Source: Bacidia rubella
Lineage: Eukaryota; Ascomycota; Lecanoromycetes; Lecanorales; Ramalinaceae
Direction: 5' to 3'
Assembly (NCBI GenBank): GCA_032158265.1
Contig: JAVTIF010000019.1
Coordinates: 558,001 to 622,000, forward strand
DNA: 64,000 nucleotides
Shown here: in pieces, positions 1-9,336 of the stretch
Numbering within the stretch: position 1 is the stretch's first letter
How the letters are laid out: each line of letters opens with the position of its first letter
Translations under genes and position numbers: made by a program
Notes under the pieces: model-generated
The model's input: the letters and a program-made list of their open reading frames with translations, nothing else
What the model was told of the DNA's origin: nothing
Database searches by the model: none

Positions 1-74
1 CGGGCATTTCGCCCACCACATTCCTTACAAGCCATCAAGCCACCGCAGTCACCACGCTCTCTCCATTACAAAAA

Positions 75-620
75 ATGCCAGCTCTCCACCTCCTCCCCCG
101 CTCCTCCTCATCCTCCTCCGAAAACATCTCCATGACACCCACAACAATGAACCTCCTAATCGCGCTCGTAATCCTCCTAGCCGTCGGCTTCCTCTGCATC
201 GGCATCCTGCTGCTCCTCCGCTCCCGCCGCAACGCCTCCAAGCGCAAGACCCTCACTCCCAGCCCCTCCTCCGAGGACCTCCCCAAACGCACCAGCTCGC
301 GGATCTCTCACCGCCGCCACGGCGCTAATACCGCACCCATCGACACCTATCGTGCAGAGAAGGAGATGCTGGTGGAGAAGGACGAGCCAATGACGCCGGA
401 TAGTCCGGTGCCGGAGATTAGGATCACCTTTCCTGATGAGGTGGATGAGAAGGGCGGGCGAAGAAAGTCGGGGGGTGTGGTGAGGGTTACTTTGAGTGAG
501 AAGGGAGGGGTGGGGTTGGAGCCGTTTATGGGGGAGCAGTTGCCGCCGTATGAGGGTACGGATGGGAGGATGCAGTCGTTAGATTTGGAGAGGATTGGTG
601 GATTGAAGGAGAAGGCTTGA
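75..620 (+). CDS. Small single-pass membrane protein, unknown function
   Basis: Single-exon frame of 181 residues. The visible architecture is a Ser-rich N-terminus, one hydrophobic segment at about residues 27-48 (LLIALVILLAVGFLCIGILL) followed directly by a basic stretch (RSRRNASKRK), then a long polar tail with acidic and basic patches. The positive-inside rule puts the long tail in the cytosol, with the N-terminus outside or in the lumen. I recognise no domain. A second ATG at 135 starts just before the membrane segment and could be the real start. The first codons are GC-rich, like the neighbouring genes. The gene ends about 390 bp from the convergent end of HUS1. Family and role are unknown. 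Confidence 0.5.
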   Translation: MPALHLLPRSSSSSSENISMTPTTMNLLIALVILLAVGFLCIGILLLLRSRRNASKRKTLTPSPSSEDLPKRTSSRISHRRHGANTAPIDTYRAEKEMLVEKDEPMTPDSPVPEIRITFPDEVDEKGGRRKSGGVVRVTLSEKGGVGLEPFMGEQLPPYEGTDGRMQSLDLERIGGLKEKA

Positions 621-1008
621 GCAAAGCACTATCCAGCCTCGTCCGATGACTTCCAGCAAGCAACGGCCCAGACCACCAAGCAGCCCCACATCCTGAAGAT
701 TTTAGCAATAGTGCCTACAGAGCAGCCTCACTGAGACGACCACCTCATGACATCTAACCTCTAGCACACATCGAGTATACAACGCCGATTACACAAGGCC
801 AACATCGGAGCAATATTGTACTCTTAATGTTTGTACCTAATCAGAGATATCAATGCCATGTCTAGCACTGCATGCCTTTTAGATACGGTAATTCTCTACT
901 TAACGCGTCTCTTTTTACCTCATTCGCGCACATCATATTTCAAGCATGTGCCTTACTCTGCATTCCCCTTTCATGCATCATGAGCCAACCCACTAACATC
1001 CCAGGGTA
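621..1008. other. Convergent intergenic region
   Basis: 3' flanks of the one-TM gene (+) and HUS1 (-). I see no ORF or repeat of note. Confidence 0.6.
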
Positions 1009-2389
1009 TCAAGCGCTATAGCTCGCAATATAATACTCCCAAAAAGTCAGCATTGCCCATGTCTCACACCCACAAGAATAACAAGCAAACTCACCGTAAG
1101 AACACTCCCCCCTTCCACCTCCCCCACCCCTTGCCCACCAAAAGCATCCGGATCCTCCAAATACACATAAAGCACCAGGGCATGACCATCACAAAAACAC
1201 GCCACAACCCTCGCCCCACCTCCCATCCGCCCAATACTCAGCACCCTGCCCCAATCCCTGCCCTCAACCCTGACACTCGCCCAACTTTCCTCCCCCCTCC
1301 TCGCCCGCTCTTTCATCACCGTACTCGCATGTCCCGCGACGCCATCTTCCCCGCCCTCAACTTGCGCGGGGTCTAGCTCTGGGTTCGTGAGCCCTTGCCA
1401 CTTCGACTCGATCTTGAGACTAGAGGTAGAAACGCCGATTTTGAACTCGCCGGCCGCGTTCGCGGAGAGGGTAAGTCGAGACGCCGAGGTTGGCGCTTCT
1501 GCAGCCGTGGACGAAGGGCCGCGCCGGGAGGAAGAGGGAGGGTTGCTGGGTGCGTTAGCGGAGAGGGCAAGTTTTGTGAAGCGCTCGGATATCGCTTTTA
1601 TTTGTGCGAGTGGAGGGAGTAGGATGTGGATGTCGGGTTGCGGGCAGACGGGCTCGTGGAGGTGCGCGACTTCTGCTGCGGGAAGGACGAGGATGGGGGT
1701 TTCCTGCGTTATGGTTGTTTCGCGGCCGAAGGCGGAGGTTAGGGCGTCGGTGCGGAGGGTGTCGTCTGCGCCGGGCCAGGCAGGGGTGGTGGTGGAGCTG
1801 GGACCATGGTTTGTGGAGTTTTCGAGGGTTTGGGAGGGGAGCTCGTTGGTGGTTGGGAGGTTGGTCAAGGCGCGTGTGGAAGCGAAATTGGAGGTTGTGA
1901 TTGTTAGGCTGAGGAGTGGGATGTTGTCTTTCTTTGTGAGACGAATTGAGGCGCTGGTTGCGGAGAGGGCGGAACGCAGGGCGCGGTGAAGGTGGGAGAG
2001 GGGGACCCGTAGGTTTATGACATTGTCTGCTGAGGCGGACTGGACGGTGTACGTCTCGAAAATTGCGTCCTACTATTCTTTAGATGTGCTCATTCGAACA
2101 AACGGATAGCTGTAGTAAGGCTTACAATGGCAAGGACGCTACGCAGATATCAGCCCTGAGCAGTCTTGATGGAGCAACTTAGGGACGTACGCCCACACCT
2201 GGCTTCCTTGCTCAGGGACGACGGTGAAGCGTAACTGGTTGTCGTTGAGTTGGAGCCATACTTCCTTGCCCAAAGAGGAAAGGGACCCAACCAGGCCTTG
2301 GGGGTCTATTCAGCAAGCTGCAGACCCTCTTGGAGGTTTAACGTACGAGTGAATGTATGTACATTCCTAATTGAGGCTTTGAACCTCAT
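1009..2389 (-). CDS. HUS1: DNA-damage checkpoint protein HUS1 (9-1-1 clamp)
   Basis: Subunit of the PCNA-like Rad9-Rad1-Hus1 clamp, loaded at damaged DNA to activate the ATR/Mec1 checkpoint. I place five exons: 2389-2347, 2305-2191, 2138-2126, 2069-1095 and 1035-1009, giving 390 aa. The N-terminus reads MRFKASIRNVHTFT, then SLSSLGK, LNDNQLRFTVVPEQGSQVWA, ADNVINLRVPL and ALRSALSATSASIRLTKKDN, all typical of Hus1. The C-terminal half has the second clamp domain (ILLPPLAQIK; KWQGLTNPELDP). The last exon supplies YYIASYSA, matching the conserved Hus1 end (human ends in YFIPALS). Without that exon the frame reads through into an unrelated tail. A low-complexity Ser/Pro/Ala insert lies near the middle. 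Splice sites are by eye; the 41-nt first intron is the least certain. Confidence 0.9.
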
Positions 2390-3088
2390 CAGCAACGTTG
2401 GACAAAGAAAGAGCTGCTCTGGCTATCAATTTAGGCGAGACTTGCATAATCGTAGCGCTGAACCCTCAGACACGATAAGGCACGTCTTCGGGGCGGGTCG
2501 CCTAGATTACGCCTTAAAGGAGCTAATCACCAAGCCCGTCGTTTCCTAACCTCCTAGTCGATCTACGAGTAAATGAGTGGCAGGTAGGCCCCTTAATATT
2601 CTCCAATATTGAAGCTCAAGCAACCCGGTGGCACACACCTTCTCCGTTGCACTTTTGAATGCTTGTGATTAGATCATTGGGACGACCGAAAATGCAGACA
2701 ATGAAGATCACTATTGAGGACATTGAGCCAAGCAGCAGGCAGCGGATTCAAGACCAAACCTCTAGATAAGGAGCACCATACATACTGGAGTGAACGTGGA
2801 ACTTGAATGCTCAATATTTGAAAACCAAGTCACCTGAATGAAACATGGTCTAGAAGACGAACTTGAAGATACAATGCACGAGCACCGAGCGCATGACCGT
2901 TAGATGCTTGAAGACGAATAAATGCTCCAATCTTTTTCCCATCCCCCAGCGCCTAATAGATCCACAAATATCCATGACCAGACCTAGGGGTATCATATCG
3001 CAACCCAAACTATCTACCTTTCCACCGCCCAGATCCCTCAAACGCCCGTCACATAAATTCCTTTACCTCTGCCTCTGTCCCTTTGATT
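2390..3088. other. HUS1 promoter / 3' flank of Gas2-domain gene
   Basis: About 700 bp upstream of HUS1 and downstream of the next minus-strand gene. Short ORFs only; I see no structured element. Confidence 0.5.
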
Positions 3089-5662
3089 CTACGGTCCCGA
3101 CGACGCCGCCCTCATTCCGCCTTTCAAGAAAACCTTATTAGTGCTCCCCACCTTCCCCAGCCATCCTAGCCCTTTGCGCTCCGCACTCGCTGCCTCCTCC
3201 CCATGCTTCTCGTTCCGTCCCCACACAGTAGCTTGTTCGAGCATATCATTGACCCAAGCCTGCTGACTCGGTTCAATGGTGATATCTTTCCCTTTCGGCC
3301 CTGCAAGACCTAAGCCTTGTTGGGGACATGGTGATGGAGTCTCTCCGTTCTCGCCATTCTCTGTCCAGGAGCCGCGTGACGAAGGCCGTGATGATGGCCG
3401 TGATGATGGCCGGGACGCAGGCCGGTTATTCGGTGACGGTGTTGCTAGGTTGTGCAGGCTTACCTGTGCATTATAATCCGAGATACTCCGCTGCGTGCTG
3501 CCATGATGGTGCGCATACTCCTTCAGATACTCGCCTAGATCTGCCCAGCCGCCTCCCACGCGGACCATGACTCGCTCACCAGACTCGCCAACTAGGCGAA
3601 CGTAAAGCTTCACGGGGGTCGAGTCCTTAGCGCCAGCTTGATGGAGGTGGTAAACTTTGATGCCTGGCTCATTGGGGCCTTTGTCTTGTGGGCCAAAGCT
3701 TGCAGGAGCGAGGGTGAGCGCTGGGGCTGAGGTGGGTGTTTTTGGACGAGACTGCGGTGTTATAGAGCGCCGAAGTAGTGTTCGCGGTCTTGGTGTGTGC
3801 GGAGCTAGTGGCGGAGTCTTTGCGCCTGACGATTGCAGCCGTATATCGGCTGGTATGTTGTGCAGAATTGAGCTGATGCGCGCTTCGAGCTTGGTTTTGT
3901 GTTTCGGCGGGCTCTGGAGCCCGATCGCTTGTGTTGGGCTTACTTCGGCTTTGGCTGGTCTTGTCTTCTGTACCTTGATAGGCGTGGAGCCGGCGGGAAA
4001 GTCCTCATAAGTCTCAAAGCGGCTTCGTGGTCTAGCTGGTAAACCACTTTTGCCATTGCTTGACTTTGACAAGGCCTTTCCTGGTCCATGCAAATCGTCT
4101 TCGACGTCAACCTCGTGTCTTATATGCCCCCGTGGCTTCGCCGAAGATAGCGGTACGTCGCTGGAGAAATAAGAAGCAGCATTTGTATCAAGGACGAGCC
4201 TACGAGGAGACATTGGGGTCTTGACCTGAATTGGCGAACCGGGATTTGAAGCAACATGTGCGCTTAGTATTTCCGGGCTTGAAGTGCCAGAAGAGGCGTC
4301 AGACACGGTATAGCTTCTGTGGGAATTCCCGGAGCTTGATCCTGGTGGAGTCAAGGGCGTTATTGGTGGGTCCGTAAATATTTCAGATGAGACATGGAGA
4401 CCATGTTTCGACTGATTAACAGCAGATGGGGCACCTTCAGTAGGTTCCTTTGACCCTTGTGCAAGAGGTCTAGCTGAATCGTTTCCCAATGGCGGTAATT
4501 CGGGGTCGGGAGAAGCAGCACCGATTTGGCTTCGATTTACTGATGGATTGGATATATGGCTTTCGATTAAGCTAGATTCTTGGTTCGGTTGTCCAGCGCC
4601 GTCGACAAAGTAAACATTAGGTTCTCTGTCATGGCCCAACGAGCTCTCATCTGCATCATCTAGTGACTTGCTCCCCTCTGTCTCTTTGGGAGCTTGATGC
4701 TCAGACCAGGCCTGCAATTCGTTGTTAAGTACTAGCTCTTCAGCTTTCACTACCCAATCGCTGTAGTCATTCTCTAGCTTATCCACTGAATCGATCCACT
4801 CCTCAGGCAAAGTGTCCTGACTTCCTTCCAAAACGTCGAGCATGCCGTCAATGCTAGTCCCTAAGTGAGCCGTCTGGTCCTGAAGGATAGCTTTAATGTC
4901 CGTAAAAGCCTTCCGGCTGAAATCAGGTCTCGCGATAATGTTTGCTGAGTCTGTTTGGCCAATAGCCATTCGAGCTGATATCAAGGATTCCTCACAGCCA
5001 CTTAAGTCGGTGAGAAACGTGGGAATGTGACGCAGGACCATCAAACGGAGAGCCCAAGCACCGAGAAGGCCATTTAGTTGAGCCAGTGGGGGCAGGCTCT
5101 GTACGATGGTCGCCGTTATAATGGCTGTGAAATCCTCAAGCTTCTCATACTTATTTGTGGTGGCTTCAGGTCGAACATGAACCTTGCGAACATGTTCCTT
5201 AAGCTCTTCCACCTGTAGTGTCTTCATATCATCACGGATCGTTTCTAGGCGGCTCGTGTACTCTTGCACAAGCTTTTTATTCCGCGGCCTTCCAAATCCG
5301 TTTAAGAGTGGTTCTTGACTATCTCTCCAAGGCCATTCAGCCAGCTCGTCGCGCCATTCCCGTATCTTCTTGCCCGCGAGCGCGGCACGGATACCCCAAG
5401 CTCGTTCCGATTCTGACACCTTCGCCACGCTCATCTTAATGAAACTCCGACTTCTATCCCGCGTTTTCGAAACAGCGTTGATGGACATCAGAGCTTCTAG
5501 GGTAGAAGAGGGAGAAAGATCGGAAAGCAGAGGATCGACTTCGTCATTGGTAAATTGTTGGCGACGAGAGCGGGTCCGTACAACGGATGGCGTGTCAGGA
5601 GGCTGCATATCCGTACCGTATGTTGCAAGCGCGCTCGTGAAATCTGGTATCATGGCCGTCAT
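3089..5662 (-). CDS. Gas2/GAR-domain cytoskeletal protein
   Basis: Single-exon gene, 857 aa. The N-terminal ~300 residues are helical and resemble the spectrin-like region of fungal cortical and microtubule-linking proteins. The middle is long, Ser/Pro-rich and low in complexity. At about residues 675-720 there is a Gas2-related (GAR) domain (KLYVRLVGESGERVMVRVGG, then GGWADLGEYLKEY), a module that binds microtubules in spectraplakins and Gas2 proteins. After it comes an Arg-Pro-Ser repeat (RPSSRPSSRPSSRGS), encoded by 12-bp repeats near 3,380-3,410, and a basic end. A Kar9-like or spindle-positioning role is possible, but that is inference from architecture. The ATG at 5662 is the first in the open frame. 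Confidence 0.65.
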   Translation of the reverse strand: MTAMIPDFTSALATYGTDMQPPDTPSVVRTRSRRQQFTNDEVDPLLSDLSPSSTLEALMSINAVSKTRDRSRSFIKMSVAKVSESERAWGIRAALAGKKIREWRDELAEWPWRDSQEPLLNGFGRPRNKKLVQEYTSRLETIRDDMKTLQVEELKEHVRKVHVRPEATTNKYEKLEDFTAIITATIVQSLPPLAQLNGLLGAWALRLMVLRHIPTFLTDLSGCEESLISARMAIGQTDSANIIARPDFSRKAFTDIKAILQDQTAHLGTSIDGMLDVLEGSQDTLPEEWIDSVDKLENDYSDWVVKAEELVLNNELQAWSEHQAPKETEGSKSLDDADESSLGHDREPNVYFVDGAGQPNQESSLIESHISNPSVNRSQIGAASPDPELPPLGNDSARPLAQGSKEPTEGAPSAVNQSKHGLHVSSEIFTDPPITPLTPPGSSSGNSHRSYTVSDASSGTSSPEILSAHVASNPGSPIQVKTPMSPRRLVLDTNAASYFSSDVPLSSAKPRGHIRHEVDVEDDLHGPGKALSKSSNGKSGLPARPRSRFETYEDFPAGSTPIKVQKTRPAKAEVSPTQAIGLQSPPKHKTKLEARISSILHNIPADIRLQSSGAKTPPLAPHTPRPRTLLRRSITPQSRPKTPTSAPALTLAPASFGPQDKGPNEPGIKVYHLHQAGAKDSTPVKLYVRLVGESGERVMVRVGGGWADLGEYLKEYAHHHGSTQRSISDYNAQVSLHNLATPSPNNRPASRPSSRPSSRPSSRGSWTENGENGETPSPCPQQGLGLAGPKGKDITIEPSQQAWVNDMLEQATVWGRNEKHGEEAASAERKGLGWLGKVGSTNKVFLKGGMRAASSGP

Positions 5663-6315
5663 GAATTCAAGAAATGAGGTGGAATGGCGCTTTTGCGTGG
5701 CTTTGCATCGTAGTTATTCATCCAGGCCTCACTAAGAGCTAGTTATCGTGATGGATGGTGGCAAGGCAGAGAGGATGGCGTGTGCGTGGACAAAGAACTA
5801 ACAGCACAGTAGCGAGAGCAAAGCATTAGTAAACAATGTGGGACAGCAGAACAATGAGGTGGTTGCACTTGTGGCGCGTTGGCAATTGCCAGTTCAGGAA
5901 CAGCATCAAGCTCCTACCGTTCACCATCCACCGCGCTAATGCAAGGGGTAAATTTGCAATTGGGAGGGGCCATCTCCTGCACGTCATCGCCGGCTCCCCG
6001 CAGATCATTAACTAGCTACTCCTTTTCTTGACAACAACATCTACAGTAATTCTTCGCATGTCTAACACAAGTCTCATCTACATAGGTCGAGTTTCCACTG
6101 TACTTTGTGCAGTGGCGCGTGGGGGTTAGCAACTTGGACCGAGGAGGACGGAGACTTGCAAGATATGCGTAAAGAAAGGAAAATGGTTAGGGCTGTAAAG
6201 TGGTGACTGTCATATCCATGCTCAACACTACCTCATTCCAACCATGCTGGTGGTCCTACGCACTTGCATGAAACCATAGCAATAAATTCACCACTGCTCA
6301 TTGCCTCTTTCGTCC
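5663..6315. other. Intergenic, Gas2-gene promoter
   Basis: About 650 bp upstream of the Gas2-domain gene and downstream of the folate gene. I see nothing but short unsupported ORFs. Confidence 0.5.
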
Positions 6316-8646
6316 TCACATGTCATCAAACAAGCGAAGGGTACTCTTCAGCTTTGCCATCATTTCCTCGTACTCCCCCTGCTCAGTGCTCAGCGTAGTT
6401 ATTGCCCCTCCCGCACCGATTGACCAGGTGTCGCGCTCCGATCCTTGGCCATCATCCCAATGCAAAGCGCTTCTGATGACAACGCTGAAGTCTCCTCCTC
6501 CCCCAACGTCCAAATAGCCTACCACTCCGGAGTAAATCCCTCGAGGCTTCTCCTCCAGGGATTTGAGTAGCTGGCAGGACCGAAGTTTGGGTGCGCCGGT
6601 CATCGATCCTGGTGGGAGAGAGGCCGCCAGTACATCAATGCCCGTCTTGCCCCCCTCGCGGCCTGTGAGCGCTGCATTGTCGATTCGGTCGACAGGCTTA
6701 GCGCGAACTGTCCCCTCAATGACACTGACAAGTTGGAAGAGCGTCTCATATTCTTCTACCACCATCAACTTGGGCACAGATACATTGCCTGCTCCCGCAA
6801 CGCCATGAACATCGTGGCGAATCAAGTCGACTATCATAAGGTTTTCTGCTTTCTCCTTTGGCGTAGCCAACTGTTGTTCGGCTTGTGCTAAAGTCAGAGG
6901 AGGTTGGCTCGGATCCGGCTGTCGCTTGATCGTGCCTTTGATGGGTCTAAATTGACATGTCGACTCTTCGCTTCCGTTATCAGTATTCATAGTCGGCCTC
7001 GTCCAAGACAAAAAGCGCTCTGGAGAACTAGAAAGGAGCGTCAAGTCCCCAATACGCATGTATGCAGCGAAGGGCGCGGGGTTGATGCGCCGAAGGCGAG
7101 AATACAAGGCCCAAGGATTGTTCTGTTTAGTAGTCGTAACAGTGGTTTGGTTTGTAAGACAAAGTTCATATGACTCGCCCTGGCCAATGTAGGATCGACA
7201 CTTACGAATGGCAGACTTATAAGCGGCCTCGTCAGGGGTCGAGATCTGCGCATCCAAGCGAAGTGATGCTTCGAGGCTGGGAGACGGTGGCGGTGTGTTA
7301 GTGAGGACGAACGCTGCATCATTCGGCCAAGTATCTGAGGGGAACATGGATTGAATGTAGAGCTTCTGAGTCATGTGGGATATGACAATGCTTCGCTCAA
7401 CAAAGACAAAACTAAAATCGGAGCTCTTCTCATTTTGGTGATCTGCTTCACTGCGGATGCCGATCTTCTCCAAACACGCTTCGTACCCAATACAGCCAAC
7501 CAAGCCACCCCAGAAAGGGATCTCCTTGTGTTTACCGCAAACTGAGCGCTCCTGCATAAACGACCTCAGAAACGCAAGGACATCGCCGCCATGGTCGTTG
7601 ATCAGGTCGATTTTGGTTGTCTTGCCATCTTTAATCTGGCGAAAATAGCCTGAGCCAGCGTTGTATTCGAAGCGGAGAGATCCTGGAGTTACAAGGCCGA
7701 TAATACTGAAGCGACCAAGCTCCGCACGTTGATGGTTTTCCGAGTCAAGCACAACACATTCGCTATTGGTGAGTCCAAGGACAGAGCAAACTGTTGGTAT
7801 CGTCAAATTGGATAGCGGTAAAACTCGAGTAGTCATCATGTCTTGAGACTGTGTTGTTTCAATGCTCTGGACGCCGCCGGTAATGCGGGCAATTTCATCA
7901 CGCGGATTCGCCGTATTTCCGGCATCTGGATTAGACACGATTGAATCCTTTGTTATCGGATGGGCTTCTCGCCATGCAGCCGATTGTTGCCACCAATTCA
8001 GAATAATTTGTTGTGCTTCGTCACTGGAGCAGATAGATTCGGGATGAAACTGAATGCCATAGTAGGGTCGTGTTTTATGTCTCACTGCCATGAGTATCGC
8101 ATCGGGATTATGAATATACTCTGACCCTGCAGTCGCTGGATTATCTTTTTCAACATCCCAAGCTAGCGGGATGAGATCCCCAAGTGCAGGCTCCGCTGCG
8201 AGGCTTGCGTGCAGTGAGTGATACTGGACAGCCTCTAGCGGAGAAGTCAGGCTGGCGAAGATTCCGTCACTTCCATGCTTGATATTTCGAACAATGCCAT
8301 GGCGAGGCTGATGGAGCTGCTTAATTGCTCCACCAAAAGCGAAAACAAGACTTTGGAATCCAAGACAGATACCCAGTACAGGAATCACCTTCTCCTCACT
8401 AAGATTCCAGAGCTTATTGTACAGTCCTACATCCTTGGGGTTGTGAGGTGTTCCAGGGCCTGGTCCAAGGATGACAGCCGAAAAGGGTGAGATGAAAGCT
8501 TCTATGTCATCCAAAAGGGTATCGACCTTGATGACAGTGATACTGACACCCAGCTTAGTTTCAAGAAGAGCTACGATGTTGTTTGAGAAGGAGTCATATG
8601 CGTCAATGTACAAGATTCGTGGACATGATATCCCCGTCATCCCCAT
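6316..8646 (-). CDS. pabaA: Aminodeoxychorismate synthase (bifunctional PabA-PabB)
   Basis: Makes 4-amino-4-deoxychorismate from chorismate and glutamine, the first step to p-aminobenzoate and folate. Single exon, 776 aa from the ATG at 8646 (a second ATG follows at 8640). The open frame extends further upstream only without an ATG. Residues 1-235 form a class I glutamine amidotransferase: the nucleophile Cys is at about 94 in LGICLGFQS, and the His/Glu pair lies in IQFHPES. The C-terminal half is the chorismate-binding domain, with PIKGT at about 568-572. The Lys in PIKGT is the signature of aminodeoxychorismate synthase; anthranilate synthase has PIAGT. ENLMIVDLIRHD, PPGSMTGAPK and GVVGYLD are also present. 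The fused layout is normal for fungi. Confidence 0.95.
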   Translation of the reverse strand: MGMTGISCPRILYIDAYDSFSNNIVALLETKLGVSITVIKVDTLLDDIEAFISPFSAVILGPGPGTPHNPKDVGLYNKLWNLSEEKVIPVLGICLGFQSLVFAFGGAIKQLHQPRHGIVRNIKHGSDGIFASLTSPLEAVQYHSLHASLAAEPALGDLIPLAWDVEKDNPATAGSEYIHNPDAILMAVRHKTRPYYGIQFHPESICSSDEAQQIILNWWQQSAAWREAHPITKDSIVSNPDAGNTANPRDEIARITGGVQSIETTQSQDMMTTRVLPLSNLTIPTVCSVLGLTNSECVVLDSENHQRAELGRFSIIGLVTPGSLRFEYNAGSGYFRQIKDGKTTKIDLINDHGGDVLAFLRSFMQERSVCGKHKEIPFWGGLVGCIGYEACLEKIGIRSEADHQNEKSSDFSFVFVERSIVISHMTQKLYIQSMFPSDTWPNDAAFVLTNTPPPSPSLEASLRLDAQISTPDEAAYKSAIRKCRSYIGQGESYELCLTNQTTVTTTKQNNPWALYSRLRRINPAPFAAYMRIGDLTLLSSSPERFLSWTRPTMNTDNGSEESTCQFRPIKGTIKRQPDPSQPPLTLAQAEQQLATPKEKAENLMIVDLIRHDVHGVAGAGNVSVPKLMVVEEYETLFQLVSVIEGTVRAKPVDRIDNAALTGREGGKTGIDVLAASLPPGSMTGAPKLRSCQLLKSLEEKPRGIYSGVVGYLDVGGGGDFSVVIRSALHWDDGQGSERDTWSIGAGGAITTLSTEQGEYEEMMAKLKSTLRLFDDM

Positions 8647-9336
8647 GGTCGTTCCCTTGGTTCTGATGATTCGAAAGTAGCGGTGTCTGGCAATTGAACC
8701 TGCATTTTTACAGAATTTTCCCAAAAAGACCGTAACGAGATAGTGTCAAGAATAGTGCCAAGAGTAGTACAAACCATGGTCGTGACACATCTGATGTGGC
8801 GAAATTGGTGTTACTCGGGTCTGGGATGTGTAAATATAAGCTTGATAGATAAGATCTCGTGATGCGGGAAATTGGCCGATGGAAAGCGAAATAAGTCTTG
8901 GCTCGCTTCTACCTTCCTGTCCTACCAGAACCCCAGATGATTAGGGAATGCTCCGCCTACGAGAGCTTCTTTCCAGCGGCGAGGTCGCCCGGAGCTCTGG
9001 GGCTTTTTTTGCAAAAGTTTTGGGAACACAGCATCAGCAGCAATAAACTGATAATGCTCAATACGTGATTCTTATGATTATTCATTCCGTTCCTCTCTAA
9101 GACCGCTTGCCTTTATGCAATGAAATACGGATCAATGCCCAACCATGCGTCAAACCTAGCTCCCAAGCTGTGTCAACTAACTCAAAGTTGTGGTCAATCA
9201 ATCAGACCGAATCCGGGCCCTTGAACGCCCTCGCTGATGATTTCAATATACATTCGTCACAGTCGTAAGCGTCCGTTCAATCAGATGTGGACAGATATGG
9301 AAATAGCAATAATAAGGCAGGTGGGGCACTGCCTCA
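8647..9336. other. Promoter of aminodeoxychorismate synthase gene
   Basis: About 690 bp between two minus-strand genes. It includes a T-run near 9,004; I found no Gcn4-type TGASTCA site and no further gene. Confidence 0.5.

Noticed and set aside
1387..1989. 200-codon plus-strand ORF opposite HUS1
   Set aside because: It is antisense to well-conserved HUS1 sequence and shows no domain; it arises from the GC-rich codon use of HUS1.
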